Assembly: GCF_014695775.1 (NCBI RefSeq)
Contig: NZ_JACJOX010000049.1
Location: 227,728 to 291,727 of the forward strand
Direction of reading: 5' to 3'
DNA: 64,000 bases
Source: Leptolyngbya sp. FACHB-60
Lineage (GTDB): Bacteria; Cyanobacteriota; Cyanobacteriia; Phormidesmidales; Phormidesmidaceae
Position 1 is the first letter of the stretch, and each line of letters begins with the position of its first letter. This document shows, piece by piece, positions 47,201 to 58,400 of the stretch. The notes below the pieces were generated by a model. That model was not told the origin of the DNA, ran no database searches, and saw nothing but the letters and a program-made list of their open reading frames with translations. Position numbers and translations under genes: made by a program.

Positions 47201-47408
47201 GGCAACGTTCACCCAGTCAACCCTCCTTAATGCAGAAGGAATTCACTTTACCCAGGCCGATCAAGGCGTGTGGCAACTGGGCTGTGGGGGGCAAACCTAC
47301 CGGGTAACTTTCCAGCCAAAGGTCTTTGAAGAAACACCATCTCTACGACTACTGCTTTGGGGAGACCCCCTGTTTGAGGAACTTTTGGTTGATATGGGGT
47401 TTCTTTGA
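44244..47408 (+). CDS. PLD-domain SNF2-like helicase (DrmD/DISARM-like)
   Basis: The protein is 1054 residues. The N-terminal PLD-like domain (about 20-220) has YHEKVCLFTDADGNQIATTGSNNESSGGW, an HxK motif at about 150. The SNF2/Swi2 helicase follows: FLIADEVGLGKTIETGLIL (about 334), LVILDEAHHARR (about 442), LLSATPMQ, and in the C-half LLCTESASEGLNLQ and QRIGRIDRIGQR (about 864). A short C-terminal domain ends the protein. This PLD-SNF2 fusion is a hallmark of DISARM-related islands, where the helicase is called DrmD in class 1. Whether the PLD part is an active nuclease is uncertain, since only one HxK is clear. Confidence 0.88.
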   Translation: MPQPLKTYNWKISYASDTSNPVADFYIPALERSTQYDRKSGFFNSAILSQVAGGLGAFLQNEGRIRLIMSCHLSKTDLQAIQQGYTLRDAVAARLDANLTPPTNFAQLKRLEILSWLIQSDRLDIRIAIPLRHDGQPLDPDEAINTHYIYHEKVCLFTDADGNQIATTGSNNESSGGWNFNVESFHVFCSWEGDRDLARVQEETLRFEQHWHNQISSVRVFEVPEAVKRKLIRYAPPQKPAWNTDDEFNHRPLTHQEREQLAIPDPEPVQEEKPEVQIDEANLAREQEMFRAIANIHQDPGCLSACLSSIPIQPWPHQIKILKRAAAEFPRSFLIADEVGLGKTIETGLILRYLLVSQKVKRVLVLAPASVQPQWHEELREKFNLHFWSYTQGEFKDPYGQTTQPTGNPWNTQNLILASSHLVRRKERMQELLDAEPWDLVILDEAHHARRKSPQARKDTPNRLLQLLEQLRERTKALILLSATPMQIDPIEVFDLLHVLGLEGHWAYGDTFCDYFSSLDSKPDRHLLNFWQTMSADYFARGGQPCPRLQQHLHQQDRMLASTVEDLWRGRIKIIHERTYLQDEAFIAASLQFLSTNTPLKDMMFRHTRDTLREYYRLGLLEKDVPRREVCDNAITLEPTREADLYRQVSDYVRHFYRLAQKEQRKALGFLMTLYRKRLTSSFYAIQQSLQRRLDSLLTQQGSGLTADDLADLDDADDAVIEGLEGYMEPVDPREIEHLEALLRQFENTGEDTKLAHFIATLRQELVNRESAIAFTQYTDTMDFLREQLRELYGNQVACYSGRGGELWREGQWAVVPKELIKTRFRDGEIKILLCTESASEGLNLQTCGVLFNYDLPWNPMRVEQRIGRIDRIGQRYPTVTIHNFYYDGTVEAKVYKKLRDRIGAFESVVGNLQPILAQVPTFIERATMSVDAEEEDVLLSEFDTVLSAPPQRPALDDMVKRDVEADLQEIQRPLPPTAITPEVVEATFTQSTLLNAEGIHFTQADQGVWQLGCGGQTYRVTFQPKVFEETPSLRLLLWGDPLFEELLVDMGFL

Positions 47409-47571
47409 GCAAGAGGTTTGCCCTCAATACCCTCTTATTGGCAATGTTGAAAACTGTTGCTGGCATTGTAGATATGTCCCCTTCGCGCACCCATAAATCT
47501 TAACCTGTAGCTGTTTCAGAGACTGCTCACGTTAAAGTTCAAATACTGGCTTTAGAGCAACCGCCAACAGA

Positions 47572-48783
47572 ATGCCCACAAAACAGTCGCAGTCGCCGCA
47601 GTCTAAGTATTTCAATGACGGTGCCTTTACGCGGTTATTACTCTTGATCGCTACGCTGCTGCGACATCCCGGTGTAGGGCACCTAGAGAAGCCTGAACAC
47701 CCAGAGAAGCATCACAACGCCCTTGAAGAGGTACAAGCCTATCTGCTAGCGGTTGCCCAGGAAGAGGGCGTCACGATTAAATGTTCCACCCACAGCATTC
47801 ACAAAGACCTGGCATTTCTGCGTTCCATAGGCATTTTGGGAAAACAGATGTACCGCTGGGGCTATTTCCTGGGCACTGGGGTTATGGGAGAACAAGAGCT
47901 AACAGCGGCCCTCAACGCCATCCACTCTCAGGCCGAGTACCAGCGAGACGTGCAAACCCAGGAACTCTATAACCGCCTCATCCGCCGCCTGAAAGGAATT
48001 GAGTCCAAAGAACAGTTGTTTTACCCGGTGCGAGCACAGCTCAACCGCTCCATTGTAGAAACTGACCCAGTTAAGATTGCCGAGGCCTTTGGCGATCGCA
48101 ACCTCTTCGATTGTTTGGATACCGTTGAATCTGCCATCACCGAAGGACAGAAGATCCGGCTACACCGTAAGCCTAGCCCCTGGTTCGAGAACAGGGCTGA
48201 GTCCTTTGATGTCTGGCCCCTACAGTTGCTCTACTATGACATCGCTTGGTACCTCATTCATCAGACCTGTGACAATGGCCACCTGGCAATTTCGCGTATC
48301 GACCGGTTAGAAGACCGCTGCACCATCCTTGACCCCCGAGGCCGTAGTCTGACCACCCAGCGTCGGAACCTAAAGCTAGCCCACGAGCTGCTAGAAAGCG
48401 GGTGGGGGCTATTTCTCGGCGATCCTGAGGCGCAACAGCAAGAAATCTTAGGTCAACTGGAACTGGTTGAAGTCAGGGTGCGATTTTTCCCAAAGGTGAT
48501 GGGGTTTATCGCTGAAGGCCCCCTACGGCACCCCAGCCAGCAAATTGAGCCCCATCCCCCCGGCCACCTCAATCGCAAAACTGAGTATGTGGACTACGTA
48601 GTGAAGCTGCCGCCCCGGTCATTGAGAGAATTTAGCTTTTGGGTCTATCGATTTATGGGGCAGGCCCAGGTGCGATCGCCAGACACCCTGGTTGAGCAAC
48701 ACCGGCAGGCCGTTCAACAGCAAGTAGATTTGTACGCTCACTCTAGCCAGCCAAAAGAAAGTATTGACCGGAAAGTTGACTAA
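47572..48783 (+). CDS. WYL-domain transcriptional regulator
   Basis: The protein is 403 residues. The N-terminal winged HTH (about 20-105: FTRLLLLIATLLRHPGVGH...SIHKDLAFLRSIGIL) is followed by a WYL-like domain (about 205-275, PLQLLYYDIAWYLIHQTCDNGHLAISRIDRLEDRCTIL). The core WYL reads AWYLIH. The C-terminus is WCX-like. WYL proteins sit in many defence islands as repressors responding to nucleic-acid ligands. Its place between the PLD-SNF2 helicase and the following operon suits control of either. 163 bp of free DNA precede it. Confidence 0.85.
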   Translation: MPTKQSQSPQSKYFNDGAFTRLLLLIATLLRHPGVGHLEKPEHPEKHHNALEEVQAYLLAVAQEEGVTIKCSTHSIHKDLAFLRSIGILGKQMYRWGYFLGTGVMGEQELTAALNAIHSQAEYQRDVQTQELYNRLIRRLKGIESKEQLFYPVRAQLNRSIVETDPVKIAEAFGDRNLFDCLDTVESAITEGQKIRLHRKPSPWFENRAESFDVWPLQLLYYDIAWYLIHQTCDNGHLAISRIDRLEDRCTILDPRGRSLTTQRRNLKLAHELLESGWGLFLGDPEAQQQEILGQLELVEVRVRFFPKVMGFIAEGPLRHPSQQIEPHPPGHLNRKTEYVDYVVKLPPRSLREFSFWVYRFMGQAQVRSPDTLVEQHRQAVQQQVDLYAHSSQPKESIDRKVD

Positions 48784-48949
48784 AGCTTCAGAAAGCCTTG
48801 ATTAATAAGACCTTGGGATATTTTCAACATGAAGATCTCAATCTTGTGATTTCTTTGGAGCTACCGGGCACTCTTCAATAAGATGAAGCAACCGATGGAA
48901 CCCTGATTTTTGCTACAGAGTCGTCGGCCAGCATTTTTTGAGTGCCACC

Positions 48950-51433
48950 ATGACTCTTTCTACGTCTGTCGCAGCAAGACCTTTCATCAATCTCTCGAAT
49001 AGGGCCAATGCTAAGCGCTTTTGGGAGAGAATTCAAAACCACTGGGGTCACCAACATTTGCCGTCAGGGCAACGTTTTCTTGGCAGTGTTGGAATTGAAA
49101 GAGAATCTACAGAAGAGATCTTAGACATCGTTGGAGAAAATCTCGGCAGATTAGAGTCTGTAACATCAACTCAACTCCGCCGCTATTTCGGTGAGCATGA
49201 GACCAACTGGATAAAATTTTTGACCTTTGCTCTCTCAGAGTATGCTTACTACGATGACGGGAATCATGGTTATTGGCAGGGACTTTGCGATCGGCTAGAT
49301 ATTTATTATAGCCAAGGCACTACTCAAGCTTTGCAACAAGTTGTCTGGCAAGGCATTAAAGAGCTGGGTTTAGTTAAATCTAGTAAAGCTAATCGTTATG
49401 TATCTAGCCTCTGGCTACAAAGTGGTATTCCCTGCCAGAACTTAGGACACTTCGCAGACTTACTTCAAGTCTTGGATTATGACTGGTGGGATATAGCCCA
49501 CGCAGACCCGGTTGACTTAGCTCAACTGCTTTGTGATGTATGTCAGCATAAGTTTCCTTACAGGGGTCGTTTGCTAACTTTTCTAAGAAGCAGCTGTCCT
49601 GAAGACCATGAGGAAGAAACTGACCCAATTTCTGGCACCTTGTTACAAGGCTTGGCCACCGTTGCCCATGAACTTGAGCGGCGGGGCGAATCCCCAGAGA
49701 TTCTTCGAGATGAAGTCCAGCGAACACGAGTCCTTCAGAACTATTCACTTCCCAATACCTTCTTTCTCCGCAGCTGGGATAGTCTGATTAATGTACTAAC
49801 CCCTCGCAGCAAAAAAGGCTCCAGTTCATCCATCATAAGCCAACGCAGAAAACCTTTGTCTCTCCTTCTGGATATTACTGATTCTTTCGATATTCAACTT
49901 GTGCTTCCAGAGCAAGAAGTTTATCGAAAAGAGTGGAAACAGCTACAGGCAGAATACTGCACGATCCCTGAAGGAAATTGGGAAGGGGTAATCAATATAG
50001 GATCTGGGGTTGTTAAAATCCCTGAACTACGGCAGACCCTTACTGAATCTGCTGAGCAATGGGCCTGGCAGTTACGGTCTCACAATGATACGGTCTTGCT
50101 CGAATGGCATCATCCTGGCATTCAACCAGAACAACTTTGCTTAATTTTTGATGCTGACACGGGAGAGTTGCGATCTCCCCAACAGTTGGCCTTATCCCCC
50201 GAAATTATCCTCTTTACTCCGGAGACCGTCCAGCGTCAGTACAGTGATGGTCTTGAAATTATCGATAGTTTTGTGCCGTGCAGCTTGTCAGGATGGCGAG
50301 GTCACTGGTTACAGCGCACCGGAGCTAATGCGTCGATACGACTGAATCAAGGCCACCAGGAACAAACCTTGTCCTGGCAAATGGCTTCCCAGCAGCCGCA
50401 ACTTCAAGGTGTCAGGCTCAAGGGTAGGCAACCTACATTCCTAGCTACTCCTGCTCTTTGGTACCCTCCTCTGCCCATTGGTAAAACCCTAAACCTGCTG
50501 GTTGAAGACATGGATCAGCGCCAAACCCTGACGGAGCCTAATCAACAGACCTCGCTGCCCCCCCAAAACGATTGGCAGGCAGTGGACTTAAGTCCCTGGA
50601 TTGCGCAACCCGGCACGTATTCTGTGCGTCTGTGGACAACCACAAGCCAATGGTCAGCCCTCTTTACCGTTCAGAACCAATTTCAACTCACTGCACCGCC
50701 TCCTCAGCAAGATTTAGACCTGCTGAATCGTCAGCAAATTTTTGTACAAACGCTGCCCATGAAGTGCTTAACAGCAGCCGATTTCTGGTTAGAGGAGTTG
50801 ACCCTAAAAGGTCTCTGGCCCTTAGAAACGGCCACTTTTGAACTCACAAACGGCCAAGAGACACACCGGATTGCCCGCTCAGCTAGTCATTCAGGTGCAG
50901 CATTGTTGGCCCTTGCAGCTTTACGAGATGTTCTACCTGAGACTGATCGTTATGCTCTCCACCGGCTTGACTACAGTCAGAGGCAGAGCTTGATTTCCTG
51001 GAATTTCCCTGAGACAGAAGCAGCCAGCGATCCCCCTCAGCCAGGCGATTCCCCACCAATACCAAAGACTAAGCCTTCACCTGAACCTTTGGGGGCGACC
51101 TATTGGATTCAGTTAGACAAACGCAAAGTTAAGCGATTTCTCCAATTAATTGACAAAGATATTAAACAAGAATCGATATCAGAATTCGTCTCATTTTCGG
51201 TGGATCCATCTCTTAAGGAGTACGTTCAAGTTAGGTTAGAAGATCAAAGCTATAAGCCCATTTTGGATGATATTTGCATCAAGATTGGACGACAGCTAAA
51301 CCAATCAGTTCAACTGATACTTAAACAAAATAATTCCAAAACCAATTCTCGAAAACCGCATAACCCTTCAGTCAGTAGTCAACGCAGCGTTTCCGCATCC
51401 AATATAGTGCGGATACATCACCGCACCTCTTAA
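48950..51433 (+). CDS. Large hypothetical protein, first gene of the DruE-like operon
   Basis: The protein is about 827 residues from the ATG at 48950 (MTLSTSVAARPFINLSNRANAKRFWERI). The N-terminal half is helical and TPR-like (about 30-260). The middle (about 340-560) is beta-rich, with VLLEWHHPGIQPEQLCLIFD and LEIIDSFVPCSLSGWRGHWLQ. The end is basic. No catalytic motif was identified. It precedes the 311-residue gene and the 2089-residue helicase on the same strand with short gaps (14 and 19 bp), so it is very probably their partner, in the role of the large accessory proteins of Druantia-type systems. Confidence 0.75.
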   Translation: MTLSTSVAARPFINLSNRANAKRFWERIQNHWGHQHLPSGQRFLGSVGIERESTEEILDIVGENLGRLESVTSTQLRRYFGEHETNWIKFLTFALSEYAYYDDGNHGYWQGLCDRLDIYYSQGTTQALQQVVWQGIKELGLVKSSKANRYVSSLWLQSGIPCQNLGHFADLLQVLDYDWWDIAHADPVDLAQLLCDVCQHKFPYRGRLLTFLRSSCPEDHEEETDPISGTLLQGLATVAHELERRGESPEILRDEVQRTRVLQNYSLPNTFFLRSWDSLINVLTPRSKKGSSSSIISQRRKPLSLLLDITDSFDIQLVLPEQEVYRKEWKQLQAEYCTIPEGNWEGVINIGSGVVKIPELRQTLTESAEQWAWQLRSHNDTVLLEWHHPGIQPEQLCLIFDADTGELRSPQQLALSPEIILFTPETVQRQYSDGLEIIDSFVPCSLSGWRGHWLQRTGANASIRLNQGHQEQTLSWQMASQQPQLQGVRLKGRQPTFLATPALWYPPLPIGKTLNLLVEDMDQRQTLTEPNQQTSLPPQNDWQAVDLSPWIAQPGTYSVRLWTTTSQWSALFTVQNQFQLTAPPPQQDLDLLNRQQIFVQTLPMKCLTAADFWLEELTLKGLWPLETATFELTNGQETHRIARSASHSGAALLALAALRDVLPETDRYALHRLDYSQRQSLISWNFPETEAASDPPQPGDSPPIPKTKPSPEPLGATYWIQLDKRKVKRFLQLIDKDIKQESISEFVSFSVDPSLKEYVQVRLEDQSYKPILDDICIKIGRQLNQSVQLILKQNNSKTNSRKPHNPSVSSQRSVSASNIVRIHHRTS

Positions 51434-51447
51434 AAATCCCATCAGAT

Positions 51448-52383
51448 ATGCAAAACCAAGACATCATTCAACTGCTTAGCCATCACCGAGTGCCGGGACG
51501 GCTTCATTTGCCTCAGGCATTGACCTGTTACCAACTATTGGGATTGTTACGGGCTACGGTGCCCCCATCGGCTTTAGCCAATGCTCTGTCCCCTTCCCGG
51601 CTAGATCAAGCTTTGCACAATTTAGAAGCACAAGGAGAAGTGCTGCTGGGAGTTGGCAAACGAGTCTGTATGGCTCAACCCACAGTTTATACGAGCGACG
51701 AAGAGTCGGTTACGGGCATACAGTTTTTAGGCGATCGCGCCTATCTGCGGTTAGCCCATCAAGCCTTGCAAACTGGACAACCGGTAACTCAAACCCTGCT
51801 AAGACCCAAAAATAAGCGATTGGAGTGGATTCAAACTCAACTTGGAGCCAGCAATATTGGATGCCATACCCCCGATCAACTTGTCTCTCAACTACCGACG
51901 CCACAGTTACCCGCTAATTGGCAGTTGAGAGAGCAGCATCGGTCAGACAATCCTTTTTTCACTTATCAAGGCTTTGAGAGCATTCTGGGCTATCGTCCAG
52001 AACCAGGCAGGCAGTGCGATCGCTGGCAGCCAATTATCGGCTTAGAGCACTTAGGTAGCATTGCGTCTCTGCGCCTGCTAAAAACTCCTGAGGGCGAGTT
52101 CCTTTGGTTTCAAGATGGGCAATTCTTCGGGATTACCCCAGATACTGCTTACCTAGCTATGTTCGAGTTAGATCTGCAGATCAACCAGCCTCTTCAAATC
52201 GCCCTGGATGAAAAGCCTGGCCTCTTAGATTTGCGGGACACGTTTTTCCCGAAGGCATATGCCCAGCTAATTTGGCGCTTGTCAAAACCCAGTCCTGATC
52301 ACAATCGAATTCGTTACGTTGACGCTCAAAACCAACCACGGGTAAAAGCTGCCCTCGAACGGTTGGGCTGTGTACTGGTTTAG
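51448..52383 (+). CDS. Hypothetical protein, second gene of the DruE-like operon
   Basis: The protein is 311 residues: MQNQDIIQLLSHHRVPGRLHLPQALTCYQLLGLLRATVPPSALANALSPSRLDQALHNLEAQGEVLLGVGKRVCMAQP, a winged-helix-like N-terminus. A mixed alpha/beta domain follows, with YQGFESILGYRPEPGRQCDRWQPII. No recognisable enzyme motif. It sits 14 bp after the 827-residue gene and 19 bp before the DruE-like gene. Function is unknown; it may be DNA-binding. Confidence 0.75.
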   Translation: MQNQDIIQLLSHHRVPGRLHLPQALTCYQLLGLLRATVPPSALANALSPSRLDQALHNLEAQGEVLLGVGKRVCMAQPTVYTSDEESVTGIQFLGDRAYLRLAHQALQTGQPVTQTLLRPKNKRLEWIQTQLGASNIGCHTPDQLVSQLPTPQLPANWQLREQHRSDNPFFTYQGFESILGYRPEPGRQCDRWQPIIGLEHLGSIASLRLLKTPEGEFLWFQDGQFFGITPDTAYLAMFELDLQINQPLQIALDEKPGLLDLRDTFFPKAYAQLIWRLSKPSPDHNRIRYVDAQNQPRVKAALERLGCVLV

Positions 52384-52402
52384 TTAACAAGGAAGTAAAG
52401 TC

Positions 52403-55400
52403 ATGTATCTGAATCCAGTAGAGGCGGCACAAACCCCCCGTGAGGATCTAATTCGCTACCTGCTGACAGCCTACCCATTGCGCGATCCTCATCTTCGTCT
52501 TGGGTTTAGGAAGCTGCTTGAAGCACCCGGCAATATTTATCAGCAGCCTTACCTAGAAGGGGCACAGCCTTATAGGTCCACCTGTTCCATCAAGACCCTG
52601 GTGGACGATGGGTTACTGCACCCCGAACTAACAAAACTGTTTAACCCTACTCGATTCCTCTACCAGCACCAGGAGCAAGCCATTGAGAAGGTGGTAGGAG
52701 AACACCAAAACATTGTGGTCGCCACCGGCACGGGTTCCGGGAAAACAGAGTGTTTCCTGATTCCTATGTTGGATCGCCTTTTGAAAGAACATGCCCCAGG
52801 GGTACAAGCTCTCATTTTGTACCCTATGAATGCGCTAGTTAACGACCAGGTAAAACGCCTGCGGCAGCTGCTTTCCCAACAGAGCGATGACCAGGAACTA
52901 ATCCGCTTTGGGTTTTACACCAGCCGCACACAAACTGAGCCAGCCCAGGCATTATCTGCCCTGAAAGAAGAATTGCAGGCCACCGAGCGAGAAGAACTGC
53001 TGAAATTGCTGCCAGAGGGCCAGCGAGAGGCGATGAAGCGCTGTCGTTTGGATGATCTGATCGCAGCCGTAGTCGAACGAGTCCAGCGTATTCAAGCCAT
53101 CTCTCGCAGGGAAATTTGGGAAAATCCACCCCAGATTCTGGTGACCAACTATTCCATGTTGGAGCACATGCTGATTCGCCCGGTGGAGCGCGAGCAAATT
53201 TTTGAGCGATCGCCCAACTTCAAAATGCTGGTGGTTGACGAAGCTCACACCTATAGCGGATCCACTGGTGCTGAAGTTTCCATGCTGCTCAAGCGGTTTA
53301 AAGCCGCTATAGGATTGAAGGCAAAGGGGCAAATCCGCTGCATCGCCACCAGTGCCACCTTAGGAGATCGCAATGACGCAGCAGCCTTTGACCAAATCAC
53401 TGGCTTTGCCGAAGAACTCTTTGGCGAGCCCTTTGGGCAAGTCATTTGGGGAGACCGGGTCACCGTTGCAGAACGGCTGGGCGATGCCTACGCCTTACCA
53501 GAAGGGCTCGCCGAAGAAGATCTGTACGAACTCCTATGCGATCTGGAGTTACCGGCCCTTGAAGACTCCCTAGAAAACTGGAAAGACTGTCTGAGCTACT
53601 TAGCGCCCTACGATGTCTTACAACAGGCTGAGCAGAATGCTGAGGGTGATGCCCATCAGTTCCTTTGGTTTGCCCTGAAAGGTCATCCGATAGTCCACCG
53701 CTTGATCAATTTACTCAGTCAGGGGCCAAAGCCTTGGAACTGGCTGGCACGATCGCCCCACCTTTGGCTGCTTCCCACTCATTTGGATGGCAGTCTAGAT
53801 GCTCAAGAGGAAACCAGGGTGGAACAGGCTCTGGCCCACTTAGTGCAATTGGGCACCTTGGCCCGTTTGGATCCAGAAGATTTACCGCTCTTGCCTGTTA
53901 GGCTTCATCTGCTGTTTCGCAGTGTAGAAGGGTTGCACGCCTGCATTAATCCAGATTGTCCTGGGGCCATAACCGATGAGCGGTTTAAGGATCGCCCTCA
54001 CCGCTACGGCAAGTTATTCCTCAGCAGCAAGACTGAGTGTGATGCGTGCCATGCTCCCGTGCTGGAACTCTCTAGCTGTCGTAAATGTGGGCAAGGTTAT
54101 GCGCTGGCCTTTCAAGGTTACCAAAAAGAACTACTGCCGGTTCCTCGTGCGTTAGAAGCGGCTGAAAATAGTGATCGCATCTATGTTTTGACCTCAGGAG
54201 CACTAGACAGCGTTACTGACGATGAGGGCGAAGAGGTCACAGAGGACAGCGAAAATTCTGAAAATGCTCTGATCGGCAGTTTCTTGATTCAGGGCAACCA
54301 CACCGATGGGTGGCTTGGTGGTGCTAGCAACAGTACCCCGGAGGCATCCTCCCAGGCTGAAAACACATATAGATTGCACTGGCACATACCCCCCAAAGCT
54401 AAGAACCTAGAGGGAGGTTATTTAACTAAATGCCCTGCTTGTAGTGCGGGGCGATCGCAAATGTCAGCCATTGGGCGGTTTATTTCCTATACCGATGCTC
54501 CGCTGGAGGTGATGCTCGACAGTCTATTTGAGCTATTGCCAGAACCTGGGGAAGCTAATGGTACCTTCAGCCAGCGTAAGCTCTTAACCTTCTCAGATGG
54601 TCGTCAAGATGCCTCTTTCTTTGCATCGGATTTTCAACGAACTCACACCGAGACCCTTTACCGACAGGTGGTTTGGCAGGCTTTTGACGAAGTCCAGCAA
54701 GATGGCAGCGCCTCAGTCACTGAAGTTCAGGAAGAATTAGTTCGTTGTTTTTTAGCAATCTCTATTCCCCATCCTGACCGCCTAGCAGACTTTCACCATC
54801 GTAGTTATGTAGCCAAAGATCCTGTCAATGAGGAAACCCAAAATAAACGGGATTGCGAAAATCGAGCTCGTAGTCGGGCCAAAGAACTTATGCTTCGTGA
54901 GTTTGGGTTGCCCTCCGCCAAGCGGTTTTCTATCGAGGCTCTAGGATTGCTAGCCTGCTATATCGATTGGGACGACGATCTAACCCTGGTGGCGGAAACC
55001 GCACAAAAGTTTGGGATAGACGAGGCTGAAGCCAAAATTTTCCTAACTGGTCTGACCAACATTATCCGGTTGCTAGGGGCCACTGATCTGGAAGGGGCAT
55101 CTCGTTACTTCCCTGAGACGGGAGGGGTTGAAGGTGGCCAACCCGCTCGACTGAGTCCCCAGGGTCGTTCGAAACGATACATAAAACTCAGACGCGATCC
55201 AAATGACTCACCTGATGCCCTTGGCTTTCTCTGGCGAAAAACTAAGCAGGGGCAGCCAACCAAAGTTCAAAATCAGATTGTTTCGTTCTACTTCAATTTT
55301 TTCAAAGGCAATTTTCCCGCTGAGGAAAACTTGCTGTGGTTATTTGATGAGCTAAAACGCCAAGGCTATCTCAAGGGGTTTGGAGATGGTCGGCAGCTGA

Positions 55401-58400
55401 ATTGGGAACTGTTTTCTTTGTACCAGACCCAGACAGACTGGTATCAGTGCGATTCCTGCCAACAGACCTTTCATGTACCAGGCCTGACTGAGGTTCGACA
55501 ATTTTCTGATCTAGCGTTAGATCACTGCCTGGCGTCCCGCTGTGGAGGGCAGCTACAACCCTGGGGTACCGCTTCAACGAAGGCGTCGACCTTTGAGGAA
55601 CATCACTACCGCCACATCATTCAAAACCGAGAGATTATTCCCCTCCGCGCCCAGGAGCATACTGCCCAACTGGGCACTGGGGAACTGGCCCATCGGGAAA
55701 GCCGCTTTCGACAAGGCAAAATTAATCTCCTAAGTTGTTCAACCACACTTGAAATGGGGGTTGACATTGGAGAATTGCAGGCCGTGGCAATGCGTAACTT
55801 CCCGCCCCATGTGAGCAACTACCAACAACGGGCCGGGCGGGCAGGTCGCCGCACCGATGGGGTGGCCATTAGCCTCATGTACGGTCAGCGTCGCCCCCAT
55901 GATCGTTATTATTTTGACCAACCTGCTGAGTTGATCAATGGCCGTAATCAAGTGCCTCGGCTAGATACGGGTAATTTTCAAATTCAGCAGCGCCATCTGC
56001 GAGCAGAGCTTTTGGCTAAGTTTCTAAGATCTGAATGCCAAACGGGGGCCGAACATGTCAAAATCGGTGCCTTCCTAGATCTACCTGATGAAGAAAGCAA
56101 CAATGCCTTTCAACCCATCACTGCGCTATCAAGCAGTGCTCTTAATGTCCAGTTCCAGGAGTGGTTAAGCAGCCAACCTGCCCGACAACTCTTGGCAGGT
56201 TGGCTACAACTGTTGGATAGCCCGCAAACGGTTGAAGGGACTTTGGATGATTTCCGTAGGGAGCTTGATGACTTTCAAGTGGAGCAGCTCAAAGACTGGA
56301 ATGGGCTGGCGGAGCTGCTCACTACCCTTAAAACCGATATTCTTGGGGAAACCAATTCTAAAGTGCGTCGGGCATTAGAGGTGAAGCGCGATCGCATCGA
56401 AGATGAACTTCGCAAAATTCAAAAGCGACAACTGCATGAAGAATTGGCCAAAGCCAGCATTCTCCCCATTTATGGCTTTCCTATCGATGTCGTTCAACTG
56501 CTGACTCAAGACAGCCGGGGACAATCTTACTCTACCCAAGGAAAACATCGTCTCCAACGGGATCGGCGCATGGCCTTGGCAGAATACGCCCCTGGCCAAG
56601 ACATTGTGGTGGATGACCGAGTACACACCAGCGTTGGCATTCTGCGGCCCGATAACCTCGACAGTCGGTATTACTGGGTTTGCCCCCACTGCAACTTCTT
56701 TGAGTCTAGGGCGCAAGAGTTTCAGCATGACGCCTGCCCTACCTGCCATAAGCCCGTCAAAGGCATGGAACAGAGCAGCCGATTTTACAAAGTACCCAAG
56801 TCATTTACGACTGATTGGAGCGTGACGCCAATGGTTACCCCCTACCTTAAGCCCCTACGACAGCCTACGTCCCAGGTCTTTCTGGCCCAGGCGGGGGAAC
56901 AGATCGACATCGTTCCCCATGAGCTGTACGAACTGAAATTGAGCCGTGGAGGTGAGTTCTTCCTGGCAAACCAAGGGGGTCGGGGCTTTAGAAACTTAGG
57001 ATTTGCCCTTTGTGAGCGTTGTGGCAGAGATTTGAGTGACGGCTTGCCCAAAACCCACGTTAATCGTCGTAAGGGACAGAGGGAGCACACCCATCCCGTC
57101 ACCGGCAAAATCTGTGCGGGCTGGTACCAGCGAGTTCACCTGGGGCATGAGTTCTCCAGTGACTTACTCAAGATCCGATTTACTCGCAGAACCAATCCGC
57201 CTCCCTTGTTTGAAGATGTGATTCACCTCAATTCTGGAAACAGGATCCAGTCAGACATCGATGAATCCGTCGTCACGTCCCCATCAGGTGGTGCGGGGTT
57301 CTGGCGGTCGCTTACCTACGCCCTGTTAGCCGCCGCCGCCCAGGTCATCGATGTACCCAGGGCAGAGTTGGACGGATTATTCAGACCGCCGGATAACGAG
57401 GGTTTGGGCGTGGCTGAAATCGTTATCTACGACAACGTACCAGGGGGAGCTGGCTACAGCCAGAGAATTGCTGCTCAGTTTGAAGAGATTCTCCAACGGG
57501 CCTATCAGCTAGTGGAATCTTGCGGATGCAGTAGCAGCTGCTATGACTGCCTTCGCACCTATACTAATCAGGCTTTTCACCACGAGTTGGATCGTCGCCC
57601 AGTTGCTGAGTTTTTACGTTTCTTGGTAGAACAGGTCAACCCTGACCCTGATCTTCAAGCCTTTGCCCCAGATGCGAATCGAATGCCTCTAGCAGCTATA
57701 GCCGAGCGTTTACCCGGCTACTGTGACAACGCCCGTGCCGAAACCATTCTGTATCTACCTGAAATTGCAAATCCATTTACCCTCGGACTGCTGACCCAAT
57801 TTGTGCGATCTCTAGCGAAACAGAACAGTCAACTCAATCTAGTGGTAGGCAAAGTCCCTGAACAAGACTTGAGACAAGAACCAGGGAAAATGCCCGCTGA
57901 TGAGGTCAGAGTTTTACGAAAGCGGCTATCCCAGTGGATTGACCAGAGCTTAGTAGTGCTGAGCCAAAAGGACTCTAGTATGCAGCCTACGCTTTGTATT
58001 AGCAGCCAGTCATCTAACCGCGTTGCCCTCCAGATGCGTTTATCTGAAACGGGCGAACCGATTGAATGGTTCCAGGCCCGCAGCCAGAGAGGCGTAGAAA
58101 CCGTTTTACAGAACTTGAAAGAGTTACAGCAGAAGGCTTCTAAGGTCTCTGCTGCAGATCTAGATGACCCACAGACCGAAGTTATTTTCCCCGAAACTAA
58201 CTGGGGTCAGTTGGATTTGGCAGAACTCCAAAATCGATTAGGGTTTAAGGCAATCCTGGCTAAAGGCGAAATCAGCAGTGCTCAGTATAGCGATCGATAT
58301 CTGGATAAAACAGGGGCATCGGTGCTAGCTCAACTTCTGACATCGGGGGTATCAGGTGATTTCCAAATAAAAGTGCACATTCAGGAAACTTATAACGAGC

